Assembly: GCA_031548005.1 (NCBI GenBank) | Contig: JAVBRK010000008.1 | Coordinates: 62,001 to 126,000 of the forward strand | Source of the DNA: BNXB01 sp031548005 | Lineage (GTDB): Bacteria; Bacteroidota; Bacteroidia; Bacteroidales; Azobacteroidaceae | DNA length: 64,000 bases | Direction of reading: 5' to 3' | Program-made: the position numbers and the translations under genes | The notes under the pieces: generated by a model | The model's database searches: none | Told to the model about the DNA's origin: nothing | The model's input: only the letters and a program-made list of their open reading frames with translations | Shown here: piece after piece, positions 16,833-26,370 of the stretch | How the letters are laid out: the number at the start of each line of letters is the position of its first letter | How positions within the stretch are numbered: the stretch's first letter is position 1

Positions 16833-17783
16833 TTACATCCGAATAGGAGATAATCTTTCCATTGACTTGTTAAAATCCGAAATCAGTTGTTGCATGATTT
16901 CCTGTGCGGGTAGAATGTCGTTGACGAGTGCGCAGATTTGTCCGATTTCCAATTCTCCTTCTTCCAATTCTCCTTCGAAGATGCCTTTTTTTGCACGTCC
17001 GCGGCCCAGTAGTGTCCGGAGTTCGTCGGCGCTGACCCCTGCGTTTTCGGCTGTTTCCACCAACCGGTAAAATGTATTTTTGATCAGCCGTGTGGGAACT
17101 AATTTTTTCAGGGTGAGTATGGTATCTCCTTCTCCGGCTTCGATGCAACATTGCTTGAATGCTTCGGAGGCTGAGCTTTCGGATGAAAGGGCAAACCGGC
17201 TGCCGATCTGAACGCCTTCGGCCCCCAGCGCCATAGCGGCGGCAATCCCTTCCCCGGTACCGATTCCTCCGGCCGCCAGGAGGGGTAGGGAGGTGCTTTT
17301 TCTGACTTGAGGAATGAGCGTCATCGTGGTTGTTTCTTCCCTGCCGTTATGCCCTCCGGCTTCAAATCCTTCTGCTACAACGGCGTCTACTCCGGCTTCT
17401 TCGCATTTGACAGCAAATTTGGAACTGGAAACGACATGAACTACTGTTATCCCGCGTTCTTTGAGCCATCCGGTCCACGTTCTCGGATTTCCGGCCGAAG
17501 TGAAGACAATTTTGATGCCCTCATCGACGAGCATTTGCATGATGGTATCGATTTCGGGGTATAATAGTGGTACATTTACTCCGAAAGGTTTGTCTCTACA
17601 GGCTGTTTTGCATTTCCGGAGGTGTTCCGAGAGTACTTCCGGATGCATGGATCCTGCACCGATCAGCCCCAGTCCTCCTGCGTTACTGACAGCGGCTGCC
17701 AGACGCCATCCGCTGCACCAGACCATTCCTCCTTGTATAATAGGGTATTGTATGTTTAACAGGGACGTTATTCTGTTTTGCAT
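16833..17783 (-). CDS. FabK / nitronate monooxygenase family flavoprotein
   Basis: An FMN TIM-barrel protein of 316 residues from the preferred ATG at 17783; an upstream ATG at 17822 would add 13 hydrophobic residues. Motifs: YPIIQGGMVWCSG at the start, VSNAGGLGLIGAGS, EGFEAGGHNGREETTTMTLIPQV and LLAAGGIGTGEGIAAAMALGAEGVQIGSRF. The family contains enoyl-ACP reductase FabK and nitronate monooxygenases. The GMVW start and the HNG motif resemble FabK-type proteins, but I cannot decide between them. It is divergent from the peptide transporter. Confidence 0.85.
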   Translation of the reverse strand: MQNRITSLLNIQYPIIQGGMVWCSGWRLAAAVSNAGGLGLIGAGSMHPEVLSEHLRKCKTACRDKPFGVNVPLLYPEIDTIMQMLVDEGIKIVFTSAGNPRTWTGWLKERGITVVHVVSSSKFAVKCEEAGVDAVVAEGFEAGGHNGREETTTMTLIPQVRKSTSLPLLAAGGIGTGEGIAAAMALGAEGVQIGSRFALSSESSASEAFKQCCIEAGEGDTILTLKKLVPTRLIKNTFYRLVETAENAGVSADELRTLLGRGRAKKGIFEGELEEGELEIGQICALVNDILPAQEIMQQLISDFNKSMERLSPIRM

Positions 17784-17861
17784 AAATAGATAAATTGCAA
17801 TATTAAAGATGAAAAATTTCACTTTGCTTATCTCTCTTGCCTGCGAAGGTAATTATTTTTC

Positions 17862-17890
17862 CTTGTTTTTTAAAAAAAATACTATCTTTG
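17862..17890 (+). promoter_or_regulatory. Promoter of the POT transporter gene
   Basis: TATCTTTG at 17883-17890 matches the -7 consensus. The upstream CTTG at 17862-17865 is an imperfect -33 box at a slightly short spacing (17 nt). The start codon is 40 nt downstream. Confidence 0.55.
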
Positions 17891-17930
17891 CGAAAGTGAA
17901 AAATTCAATATTAACTAATACATTTTATTT

Positions 17931-19460
17931 ATGCTTAAAAATCATCCCAAAGGATTGATCGGGGCTGCTCTTTCCAATATGGGAGAACGCTTCGGTTTCT
18001 ACATCATGATGGCAATTCTGTTGTTGTTCCTGAATTACAAATTTGCATTCACAGGTTCGGAAGGAGCTATTATTTATTCTGTATTTTATGCGATGATCTA
18101 TGTCCTTGCTTTAGCAGGAGGAATTATTGCAGACAAAACGAGAAAGTACAAGTCGACCATTTTAACCGGATTGGTATTGATGACCATCGGGTATGTATTA
18201 TTGGCTATCCCGACTCCCACCCCGGTAGAAAACAAGGCGATGGTACTGGCTTATACTTGTATCGGGCTATTTGCTATCGCTTTTGGTAATGGTTTGTTCA
18301 AAGGGAATCTGCAGGCTGTCGTAGGCCAATTGTACGATAACCCTCAATATTCGGATAAACGGGAGAGCGGCTTTCAGATCTTTTATATGTTTATTAATAT
18401 CGGGGCTATGTTTGCTCCGCTGATGGCTGTAGGCTTACGTAACTGGTGGGTACAAAGCAAAGGTTTTCAGTTCGATTCCGATCTTCCGGCTTTGTGTAAT
18501 GAATGGTTAAGCGGAACCATGACTCCGGAGGCGTCTATCCGTTTTTCGGAACTGGCGTCTAAGGCAGGAAATACGTCAACCGACCTGACTGCTTTTGCAA
18601 ATGAATATCTCAATGTCTTCATGACAGGGTATCACTACTCTTTTGGGATTGCTATTTTTGCAATGTTGATTTCGTTATTCATATTCTTGGCGAATAAAAA
18701 TACGCTTCCTGATCCTGCGGCTAAAGTGGTACGGAAAGATGAAAAATCATCGGGTACTGTTGTAGAAATGGATGCAAAGGAAGTAAAACAAAGGCTTTAT
18801 GCCTTGTTGGCTGTATTTGGTGTCGTGATTTTCTTTTGGTTCTCATTCCACCAGAACGGTCAGACGTTGACTTTGTTTGCCAGCGATTATACCCGGTTGT
18901 TGAAGTTGGATCTTGGATTTACAACATTGGAAGGCGCTGAAGTATTTCAGGCGTTTAATCCATTTTTTGTCGTCTTTTTAACGCCGGTTGTAATGGCATT
19001 CTTCGGATGGCTGAAAGCGAAAGGGTATGAAATATCTACTCCTAAAAAGATTGGTATCGGGATGGGGATTGCAGCCACCGCTTTTGCTGTGATGGCACTT
19101 GGTTCTTATGGGTTGCCGATGGATGCCGAAAGAAAAGCGATGGGAGGTTTGAGCGATGCGATGCGGGTGACTCCCTGGTTATTGATCGGGACCTATCTGA
19201 TATTGACTATCGCGGAGTTATTTATCAGTCCTCTGGGAATTGCTTTTGTATCGAAAGTGGCACCCCCTCAATATCAGGGGATTATGCAGGGAGGCTGGTT
19301 GTCGGCTACTGCTCTTGGAAATCAGTTGTTGTTCCTGGGTGTCATCTTCTATAAAAATATTCCGATCTGGGCAACCTGGTGCGTATTTGTTGTTGCTTGT
19401 CTGATTTCAATGTTCACAATGTTGGCGATGTTGAAATGGCTGGAAAAAGTTGCAAAATAA
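17931..19460 (+). CDS. POT/PTR2-family proton-coupled peptide transporter
   Basis: A 509-residue inner-membrane MFS protein. The POT hallmark is at the N-terminus (HPKGLIGAALSNMGERFGFYIMMAILLLF, with the E-x-x-E-R-like proton/peptide motif), and later FQIFYMFINIGAMFAPLMAVGLRNWW. The extended spacer after the sixth segment and ISPLGIAFVSKVAPPQYQGIMQGGWL near the C-terminus are also typical. It likely imports di- and tripeptides, which fits the dipeptidyl peptidase encoded at 31.3 kb. It is monocistronic: its own promoter and a strong terminator bound it. Confidence 0.93.
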   Translation: MLKNHPKGLIGAALSNMGERFGFYIMMAILLLFLNYKFAFTGSEGAIIYSVFYAMIYVLALAGGIIADKTRKYKSTILTGLVLMTIGYVLLAIPTPTPVENKAMVLAYTCIGLFAIAFGNGLFKGNLQAVVGQLYDNPQYSDKRESGFQIFYMFINIGAMFAPLMAVGLRNWWVQSKGFQFDSDLPALCNEWLSGTMTPEASIRFSELASKAGNTSTDLTAFANEYLNVFMTGYHYSFGIAIFAMLISLFIFLANKNTLPDPAAKVVRKDEKSSGTVVEMDAKEVKQRLYALLAVFGVVIFFWFSFHQNGQTLTLFASDYTRLLKLDLGFTTLEGAEVFQAFNPFFVVFLTPVVMAFFGWLKAKGYEISTPKKIGIGMGIAATAFAVMALGSYGLPMDAERKAMGGLSDAMRVTPWLLIGTYLILTIAELFISPLGIAFVSKVAPPQYQGIMQGGWLSATALGNQLLFLGVIFYKNIPIWATWCVFVVACLISMFTMLAMLKWLEKVAK

Positions 19461-19498
19461 AAGAGCATATATCATCAATTAGGATAATTAATCACATG

Positions 19499-19535
19499 CA
19501 GGCACACCGGGATATTCCTGTGTGCCTGTTTTTTT
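19499..19535 (+). terminator. Rho-independent terminator after the peptide transporter
   Basis: A 9-bp stem CAGGCACAC/GTGTGCCTG with a 12-nt loop is followed by seven Ts. Confidence 0.9.
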
Positions 19536-19547
19536 AACAATAAACCG

Positions 19548-19931
19548 ATGGAAACAAAACAAACCGGTTACGGGCAGAAACCGTGGAAATTTCCGGTTAA
19601 GCGTTATTGCCAGATGTTGGAATTGAAAGATAGTCCGGAGTTGATCCGTAAGTACATTGAGGCTCACAGCGAGTCCCATTTCTGGCCGGAGATCGGCGAA
19701 GGGATCCGGGCTGTGGGAATACTCGAAATGGAGATATATAACTTAGGCAACCGGCTTTTTATGATTGTTGAAACCGCTCCCGACTTTGAATGGAACGATG
19801 CTTTTTTCCGGTTAGCAGGAATGCCTCGCCAACAAGAATGGGAGGCATTTGTAGCAGCATTTCAGCAAGTTGGAGAGAATGCCCGGTCGGAAGAGAAATG
19901 GCAGTTGATGGATCGTATTTTTCACTTGTAA
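19548..19931 (+). CDS. RhaM/DUF718-family sugar mutarotase
   Basis: A 127-residue protein of the L-rhamnose/L-fucose mutarotase family, which interconverts sugar anomers. The family core is visible: KRYCQMLELKDSPELIRKYIEAHSESHFWPEIGEGIRAVG (with the His and WPE positions) and LFMIVETAPDFEWNDAF, ending EKWQLMDRIFHL. It starts just after the transporter terminator and runs 10 nt into the 3' end of the convergent GH3 gene. No other deoxysugar genes lie nearby, so the sugar is unknown. Confidence 0.8.
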   Translation: METKQTGYGQKPWKFPVKRYCQMLELKDSPELIRKYIEAHSESHFWPEIGEGIRAVGILEMEIYNLGNRLFMIVETAPDFEWNDAFFRLAGMPRQQEWEAFVAAFQQVGENARSEEKWQLMDRIFHL

Positions 19932-22246
19932 GAGAATATTTTCTCCAGATTGGTATTTCCGATCATCACTTTAAATTCTCCCGGCTCGGTGGTCCATTCG
20001 TTTCGGGCATTGACAAACGCCAGGTCTTTTGCCTGAATGCTGAATTTTATGGATTTTGCCTCTCCCGGCCGAAGTTCGACCTTTTCAAATCGCCGGAGCC
20101 GTTTCATATCCGGAGAAATGCTGGCTACCAGGTCGGAGGTATAAAGTTGTACAACTTCTTTACCGGCTCTGGATCCGGTATTCTTGATATCCACGGAGAT
20201 AGTCAGTTCCTGGGTACCGCTTATTTGTTCTGCGCTTAACTTCAGGTTGGAATACTCGAAAGTTGTATAACTCAGTCCGAATCCGAATGGGAATTCAGGA
20301 GAGAAATCGCCTTCATAGTTGTACATTCCTGCAGATTTAGCTTGCTCTTCGGAAGGTTTATGAATGTATGTCACTAATGAATTAACAGCGCTCGGATAGG
20401 TCACCGGAAGTTTCCCGGAAGGGTTGATGTCTCCAAAAATAATCCCTGCCAGGGCATCTCCTCCATAATTTCCCGGCCAGTAAGCCATCAGGATTCCCTG
20501 GGCATCGTCTGAAATTTCACGAATCACTCTCGGACGTCCTTCGGCCAGCACTAAAATGACGGGTTTTCCGGTTGCCATCAGGTCTTTTGCATATTGTAGC
20601 TGCAACTTACTCAGGGTCAGGTCGACCAGGTCGCCCGGTTTTTCAGCATACGAATTTTCACCGATGCAAAGGATAATATAATCCGATTGTTTGGCGGCAG
20701 CAATAGCCTGATCGTATTCGATTTTTTCTTCTTTCCGGTAATCCATTTCTTTTCCGTAACTTATTCCCGGAATCCAGGTCGCATTCGATCCGGCCTGTTT
20801 TTGTATTGCTTCGAATATCGTGTTATAGCCGGATGCGAATTCGTCGCTTAATTCGCCTTGCCAGGAGTAGGTCCAGCAACCGTTGATTGGGCGCATGGAA
20901 TTGGATCCAGGGCCTGTTACCAATATTTTGGAGGATTTGCTTAAGGGGAGGATATTGTTTTTGTTTTTCAACAGGGTGATCGCTTCAGAAGCGGCCTGAT
21001 ATGCTTTTTGTGCAAATTCGTCACTTCCGAATTTCGGATAATCTTTTGGGTCTATCGTCGGCTTGCTGAAAAGATTCAACTTGAACTTGAGCGTCAGTAT
21101 CCGGCGTACGGCGTCGTCGATGCGGCTCATTTTTACTTCCCCGTCTTTTACTAAAGCGATCAGATCGTTGCAGAACGGTTCGTAGTTGTAAGAGATCATC
21201 GACATATCCAAGCCTGCATTAACAACCATTTTTACGGCTTCCCGGTTGTCGGCTGCTACGCGGTCACGTTTGTACATATTTTCGATATCTCCCCAGTCGC
21301 TTACGATCAGTCCTTCAAATCCGAGTTCTTCCCGCAGGAGTTTAGTCAGTAGGTCGTGATTGGCGTGAACCGGAATGCCGTTGATAATCCCGGAGTTGAT
21401 CATGATGGTGTGGGCTCCTGCCTCGATGGCCGCTTTGAATGGTGGCAGGTGATATTCCCTCAGTACATTATCCGGAATATAAGCCGGTGTCCGGTCTTTT
21501 CCGGAGGTCGGGACAGCGTATCCCAGGAAATGCTTCATGCAGGAAGCCACTTTGTATGGATTGGAGATGTCGTTTTTATCCCCTTCGTATCCTTTGATGA
21601 TCTGCACTCCGAATTGGGAGATCAGGTATGGATCTTCTCCCATGCCTTCTCCCAAACGGGAATACCGGGGATCGGCCCCGAGGTCTAATACTGGGGAGAA
21701 ATTCCAGGGAATATTACTGGCACGGGTTTCGTAAGCCGTGATTTCGCCTAAAGCATAGCCCAGCGACGGATTCCAGGTGGCAGCCAGGGCCAGTTCGTGA
21801 GGAAAAATTGTGGCTCCGGCAGTGTAGGTGACTCCATGAATGGCATCAATTCCGTAGATCACCGGAATTTTCATCCGTGTTTCCCGGATGGCTACATCCT
21901 GAATTCCACCGATCATCCGGGCCCAGACTTCCGGAGTCCGTGCACGGTTGTTGGCGGTATTCAATACCGATCCAATGTGGTATTTCACGATGGCGTCGCG
22001 GACCAGGTTTGTATCGAGCTCTACCGGTTCGAAGCTGGCGAAGCGGTTGGACCCTTTCGTAATCACGTCGAGGGTAATTTGCGCCATTTGCCCGACTTTT
22101 TCTTCCAATGTCATTTCTTTCAGCAGGGTATTGACCTTTTTACTGATTTCTGCGTCGCTCATCGGAGCGTTTTGTGCCTGCAGGGTTATAACTCCTGCTG
22201 TTAACAGGGTTATAATTCCCGCCAACCGTTTCATTTTTTGGTTCAT
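19922..22246 (-). CDS. GH3 beta-glucosidase, periplasmic
   Basis: A 774-residue GH3 exo-enzyme of the BglX type with signal peptide (cleavage near LQAQNAP). The N-terminal barrel has MTLEEKVGQMAQ, PVIYGIDAIHGVTYTAGATIFPHELALAATWNP and the nucleophile motif GLIVSDWGDI. A second alpha/beta domain follows (ITLLKNKNNILPLSK), and a C-terminal fibronectin-III-like domain (LTISVDIKNTGSRAGKEVVQLYTSD). In the operon it would release glucose from the oligosaccharides made by GH16 and GH30. It is the last gene of the susCD locus. Confidence 0.94.
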   Translation of the reverse strand: MNQKMKRLAGIITLLTAGVITLQAQNAPMSDAEISKKVNTLLKEMTLEEKVGQMAQITLDVITKGSNRFASFEPVELDTNLVRDAIVKYHIGSVLNTANNRARTPEVWARMIGGIQDVAIRETRMKIPVIYGIDAIHGVTYTAGATIFPHELALAATWNPSLGYALGEITAYETRASNIPWNFSPVLDLGADPRYSRLGEGMGEDPYLISQFGVQIIKGYEGDKNDISNPYKVASCMKHFLGYAVPTSGKDRTPAYIPDNVLREYHLPPFKAAIEAGAHTIMINSGIINGIPVHANHDLLTKLLREELGFEGLIVSDWGDIENMYKRDRVAADNREAVKMVVNAGLDMSMISYNYEPFCNDLIALVKDGEVKMSRIDDAVRRILTLKFKLNLFSKPTIDPKDYPKFGSDEFAQKAYQAASEAITLLKNKNNILPLSKSSKILVTGPGSNSMRPINGCWTYSWQGELSDEFASGYNTIFEAIQKQAGSNATWIPGISYGKEMDYRKEEKIEYDQAIAAAKQSDYIILCIGENSYAEKPGDLVDLTLSKLQLQYAKDLMATGKPVILVLAEGRPRVIREISDDAQGILMAYWPGNYGGDALAGIIFGDINPSGKLPVTYPSAVNSLVTYIHKPSEEQAKSAGMYNYEGDFSPEFPFGFGLSYTTFEYSNLKLSAEQISGTQELTISVDIKNTGSRAGKEVVQLYTSDLVASISPDMKRLRRFEKVELRPGEAKSIKFSIQAKDLAFVNARNEWTTEPGEFKVMIGNTNLEKIFSYK

Positions 22247-22264
22247 ACGTAATTTACTTTTACA

Positions 22265-23725
22265 TTAATGTGGTGTGGGTGCTTTTTTCGTATTCCATAT
22301 CCACGAGACAACACTTTTTGCCGGTAGTGTATAGCTGAATGCGCCGGTTTCGTCGGACAGGGTTACCGGTACCGGTTTTTCCGAGTCGTTTTGCAATACG
22401 GCCGAATGAGAAGAGTCGGGATTCTTGAATGCTGCATAATATAATCCGTTGGTTTTGAATCCTTTCGATTCGATCCGCTTGGCGCCTGGTTTGATAACTT
22501 TACTTAAATGGGCCATCGTATAGTAATGGCTGTTTTTAGTCATATCCTTATAATTTTTCGAGTTGATATCGATACATCCGAGGCAGACATCGCAACCTCC
22601 GGCCCGGAAAGGTGCATGTTGGTCGTCGAGCATGAAATTCCACATGATAACGGCCTTATTCCAGTTGTTGATGGTTCCGAGGCATACTTCACGCATGTTC
22701 CACATCAAATCGTTTCCGAAATGGTAACCATCTCCCCATAATCCGATAGACATTTCTGTGAAGTACAGGTTTTTATCAGGCCGGGTATTGTGTATTCTCA
22801 GCATTTCTTCCTTTTCGCCTCCATAGGCGTGATAAGCTGCTCCGTCGATATACCGGGCCGCTTCCGGATCTTCGTAGATATGTAACGGGTAGCCTACCTG
22901 ATCTGCATTTTCCGGTTTATCGACGTCGTAATTGTAATTATGATCATATACAACGATCTTGGTTTTAATTCCGGAAGCCTTGAATGCGGGTCCCAGAGCC
23001 GTTTTGATAAAGTCGCGCTGTTCCTGCCAGGTCATGTAAAGCGATGCGGAATTACCCCGGTTTAGCGGTTCGTTCTGAATCGTAACAGATTCGATGGGAA
23101 AACCGTCGGCTTCCATAGCCTGTATCCATTTGACAAAGTAGGTTGCATAGTCCTGATAGTAAGCAGGGTTGAGTTGACCGCTGGTCCAGGAGCCGAATGC
23201 TTCCAGGTCTTTCAGATTATTGACTTTCATCCATCGCGGACAGGTCCAGGGAGATCCCATGATTTTGATACCGGGATTAATGGCCTGTATTTCTTTCAGG
23301 ATCGGAAATAAATCGCGTTTATCGTATGCATGAATTTCAAAGTTTTCAATTCCGGGAATATCGCAACAAGTGTATTCATCCAATGAAAAATCGGAACATC
23401 CGATGGAAACGCGGATATAACTGTATCCGTTACCTTGGACAGGATCGAAAGTTTCCCTCAGGATCGCTTTCCGGTCTTGATCGCTCATCTTCAGTAGATT
23501 GTAGCATGAAGATCCAGTTATTGCCGCTCCAAATCCATCCATTTCCTGAAAAGTCACCGACGGATTGATCGTAATTACATTTCCGGTTACTTCTCCTGTT
23601 TCGACCTCCACCGGAGTCATTTCCATACTCCGGTCGGCGGTCGTAACAAACAATCTTGCCTTTTTTTGATGATTGCAACCTGCAATCATCGAGCCTATTA
23701 AAATTAATGATATGAATTTCCTCAT
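22265..23725 (-). CDS. GH30 glucanase lipoprotein (probable beta-1,6-glucanase)
   Basis: A 486-residue lipoprotein (lipobox MIAGC) of glycoside hydrolase family 30. Characteristic segments are FQEMDGFGAAITGSSCYNLLKM, YSYIRVSIGCSDFSLDEYT, MGSPWTCPRWMKVNN, the acid/base Glu in SVTIQNEPLNRG and the nucleophile Glu in LYFTEMSIGLWG. The C-terminal beta domain ends YTLPAKSVVSWIW. Characterised Bacteroides GH30 enzymes next to susCD often cut beta-1,6-glucan; specificity here is inferred from that and from the GH16/GH3 neighbours. It likely sits on the cell surface or outer membrane. Confidence 0.9.
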   Translation of the reverse strand: MRKFISLILIGSMIAGCNHQKKARLFVTTADRSMEMTPVEVETGEVTGNVITINPSVTFQEMDGFGAAITGSSCYNLLKMSDQDRKAILRETFDPVQGNGYSYIRVSIGCSDFSLDEYTCCDIPGIENFEIHAYDKRDLFPILKEIQAINPGIKIMGSPWTCPRWMKVNNLKDLEAFGSWTSGQLNPAYYQDYATYFVKWIQAMEADGFPIESVTIQNEPLNRGNSASLYMTWQEQRDFIKTALGPAFKASGIKTKIVVYDHNYNYDVDKPENADQVGYPLHIYEDPEAARYIDGAAYHAYGGEKEEMLRIHNTRPDKNLYFTEMSIGLWGDGYHFGNDLMWNMREVCLGTINNWNKAVIMWNFMLDDQHAPFRAGGCDVCLGCIDINSKNYKDMTKNSHYYTMAHLSKVIKPGAKRIESKGFKTNGLYYAAFKNPDSSHSAVLQNDSEKPVPVTLSDETGAFSYTLPAKSVVSWIWNTKKAPTPH

Positions 23726-23739
23726 GCGGATTGTTTTGT

Positions 23740-24852
23740 TTATTTTTGGTAAACCCTGACATAGTCGATCCGGTAAGTGGCAGGAAGTACGCTTTCATCT
23801 ACTCCCTCTGCCCCTCCCCAGTTACCACCCCAGGCTAAGTTCAGTTTCAGATAAAACGGCTGGTTGAACGGCCAGGAATTTTTATCTCCTTGTTTATCGT
23901 TCTGAAATGAGAAATGACGTTCACCGTCGACATATCCATGAATGTAGTCTTCCGTCCATTCCACGGCGTACACATGATAATCAGTCCGGGAGGTACCTAC
24001 CAATTGCTCGCCTGTTTTCTGAGTTCCCGCAGCATGATTGTAAGTGTTGCAGTGGACGGATGAAGATACCCAGTCCGGGCGGTAACCTACTTCCTCCATG
24101 ATGTCGATCTCCCCGTCTTCGGGCCAGTTCTTGAAGTTCAGAGGTAACATCCAGAAAGCCGGCCAGGTACCTTTTCCGGAAGGTAGTATCATCCGGGCCT
24201 CGAAGTATCCGTATTTCCAGCTCTCTTTTGTATTCATCCGTATAGATATCACCTGGTTCCCTTTTTTCTTTGCGATAATCTTAAGGGAACCGTCTGATAC
24301 GAGGGAACAGGTATCTGTTCCCTCGATCCGGTCGATGTAGTTCTGAAGCTCATTATTTCCCCAACCGTGGGCTCCGGTCTCGAAGTACCATTTATTTGTA
24401 TCCGGAGTCCGGCGGGTAGTTTCGTTGAATTCATCCTGCCAGACTAAACGGTAGCTTTCCGGCACATAATTTTCAGGAGCCGATGCGGCCTGTTGTACCG
24501 GATAGCTTTTACTGTATTCTCCGAAAACAAATGACAGAGCGGCTTCTCGGGTAGCAGTCCCGGCATTCGAGATCGTTGTTACCTGAACTGCCGTGCTTCC
24601 GGAATATCCCGAAACCGGCGATATGGTGCACCAATCTTTATCCGATGAAGCGGTCCAGGAGGTGTTGGCTGTGACCACAATCGTTTCGGTCGAGTTTTTT
24701 CCGGGCATAGACAGTTTTTCCGGATTGACTGATAATGAAACTTCCGGCTTTGTTTCCGGTCCCTGTCCGGGATTATCTCCACCACATCCGCTGCAAAACA
24801 GCAGAAAAGAAAATATAATGAGATTCATACGGATTCGCATTGTATTAATCAT
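23740..24852 (-). CDS. GH16 laminarinase-type glucanase with N-terminal BACON-like domain
   Basis: A 370-residue lipoprotein (lipobox FCSGC). Residues about 38-120 form a BACON-like domain (VNPEKLSMPGKNSTETIVVTANTSWTA, then DKDWCTISPVSG). The GH16 domain follows (YRLVWQDEFNE; NKWYFETGAHGWGNNELQNY), with the catalytic motif DGEIDIMEEVG (ExDxxE form, as in laminarinases) and SSVHCNTYNH. It should cut beta-1,3 or mixed beta-1,3/1,4-glucan internally at the cell surface. The gene lies between the surface-binding protein and GH30 genes. Confidence 0.92.
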   Translation of the reverse strand: MINTMRIRMNLIIFSFLLFCSGCGGDNPGQGPETKPEVSLSVNPEKLSMPGKNSTETIVVTANTSWTASSDKDWCTISPVSGYSGSTAVQVTTISNAGTATREAALSFVFGEYSKSYPVQQAASAPENYVPESYRLVWQDEFNETTRRTPDTNKWYFETGAHGWGNNELQNYIDRIEGTDTCSLVSDGSLKIIAKKKGNQVISIRMNTKESWKYGYFEARMILPSGKGTWPAFWMLPLNFKNWPEDGEIDIMEEVGYRPDWVSSSVHCNTYNHAAGTQKTGEQLVGTSRTDYHVYAVEWTEDYIHGYVDGERHFSFQNDKQGDKNSWPFNQPFYLKLNLAWGGNWGGAEGVDESVLPATYRIDYVRVYQK

Positions 24853-24853
24853 T

Positions 24854-26347
24854 TTATTGATTGAAAGAAAAATCGTCTAAGAAGAAGATTCCGGAACGAT
24901 TATGTCCTTCATCTCCAAATTGAATAACGATCTTATCGTAATCCTGGCGATTGGCCACAGAAGAAAAATCGAAAGTCAGTTCCAGCCATTTGTTAGTTTC
25001 CAGATCATTGAAAACAATTTCTGTTTGTGTTTCCCAGGCATTTCCACCTTTAGAACTGTCTTGTAACTTGACTGCTACTTTCTTCAGCAATTTTGTGTTA
25101 GAAATCCAATCTCCGGCTTTACCTCCTTCGGTGGTATAGTCGTTGTATCCGGGAATGAATACTTTCATCCGGATCTTGTTTTGTTGAGTCAGGTCGAACC
25201 GGTAATCGGTAGTCGTGAAAGAAATATTGGAATAGAATCCGGTTGATTTCTGATAGAGGAAAACTTTGGAAGATTGATTCACAGGTACCGGAGCCGGATT
25301 ATTGTACGAAGGATTTGTGAGGTCGCCCATTTCTTCAGAAACAAAGTTTACTGTAGGTGCCCCTTCGAAATTATCGGCTAATGGAACTGCTTTCAGGGTT
25401 TTGACAACCGGGGGAGCCGCCACATTCAGGTCTTCCCGGATATAGACGAATACCCAATCCTGGCCTTCAGTCGTATTCAATACACGCAGAGCCATCGCTT
25501 CGTCTGTCAGGTAAATGATATCGTAGGTCTGTGTACCGCAATAATACCCCATGAATGCACTTCCGGAAAGGGTGAGCGACGGATAATCTCCGCTTTCGCT
25601 CAGCGAGAATTTGTAAGCTCCTCCAGCATAGTCGAATTCGGCATCATCTCCGGAATTTACGACACCCGGGAATCCGGACGAACAAGCTTTTCTTCCGTAT
25701 CCTTTGCCTGCAGTCTGGATGTTTAGCGCCAAACCGTTTTGTTTGAAATTGAATTTGAAATCATACATTTTCCAGGAACCTTTTTCATCGGGCCCTGCTC
25801 CCCACCACGATTGGTCGTAGCTCCCGGCCGGCCCCAATCCGAGATGTCCCCGGATATCTTTTTGTGTAGCAGCAGCCACTTCAGCAGTGTACAGGTTGTG
25901 TTGGTCGAAAACCCAGGTTTTTCCGTCGGAATTCCCGGCGCCTCCGGTGAGATTGCGGTAGGTCGGCGTATCCAGCAGGCTCGAATCGTCATTTGCGATG
26001 GTGATTACCTGGCTCTTATAAGCAGTGACTCCATCTACAGTGGAAATCGAGAGGGTTACCGTATAGGTACCGGCAAGGGCGTAAGTCCCGGTAATACTCT
26101 GTGTCTTTCCGGTTACTCCATTCCCCAGGTCCCACGACAGGGAATAAGGGAAGTTCAGTGGCGTTGTATTAGTGAATGTGATGATATTGGCGGTTTTATC
26201 GGATGTCTTTTGGGAAAAAGAGATCTGGTCGGAAGAAATCGTTCCCACATTTCCTAAAGAATAGTCGTCAAATTCCTGGGGAGCACAGGCCGTAAGCGCC
26301 CAAACGGCCATAAATGCCCCAACCATATATGTTAATATATTTTTCAT
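24854..26347 (-). CDS. Surface glycan-binding lipoprotein with PKD-like domain
   Basis: A lipoprotein of 497 residues from the ATG at 26347 (signal ending ALTAC; a longer frame to 26380 overlaps the susD stop). Residues about 45-115 form a PKD-like domain (LSWDLGNGVTGKTQSITGTYALAGTYTVTLSIS). The middle has WVFDQHNLYTAEV and WWGAGPDEKGSWKMYDFKFNF, and the C-terminus is a jelly-roll-like carbohydrate-binding segment ending GIFFLDDFSFNQ. Position directly after susD is that of SusE/F-type accessory glycan-binding proteins. No catalytic motif is seen. Confidence 0.83.
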   Translation of the reverse strand: MKNILTYMVGAFMAVWALTACAPQEFDDYSLGNVGTISSDQISFSQKTSDKTANIITFTNTTPLNFPYSLSWDLGNGVTGKTQSITGTYALAGTYTVTLSISTVDGVTAYKSQVITIANDDSSLLDTPTYRNLTGGAGNSDGKTWVFDQHNLYTAEVAAATQKDIRGHLGLGPAGSYDQSWWGAGPDEKGSWKMYDFKFNFKQNGLALNIQTAGKGYGRKACSSGFPGVVNSGDDAEFDYAGGAYKFSLSESGDYPSLTLSGSAFMGYYCGTQTYDIIYLTDEAMALRVLNTTEGQDWVFVYIREDLNVAAPPVVKTLKAVPLADNFEGAPTVNFVSEEMGDLTNPSYNNPAPVPVNQSSKVFLYQKSTGFYSNISFTTTDYRFDLTQQNKIRMKVFIPGYNDYTTEGGKAGDWISNTKLLKKVAVKLQDSSKGGNAWETQTEIVFNDLETNKWLELTFDFSSVANRQDYDKIVIQFGDEGHNRSGIFFLDDFSFNQ

Positions 26348-26370
26348 GCTGATAAAATAATTATTTGTGA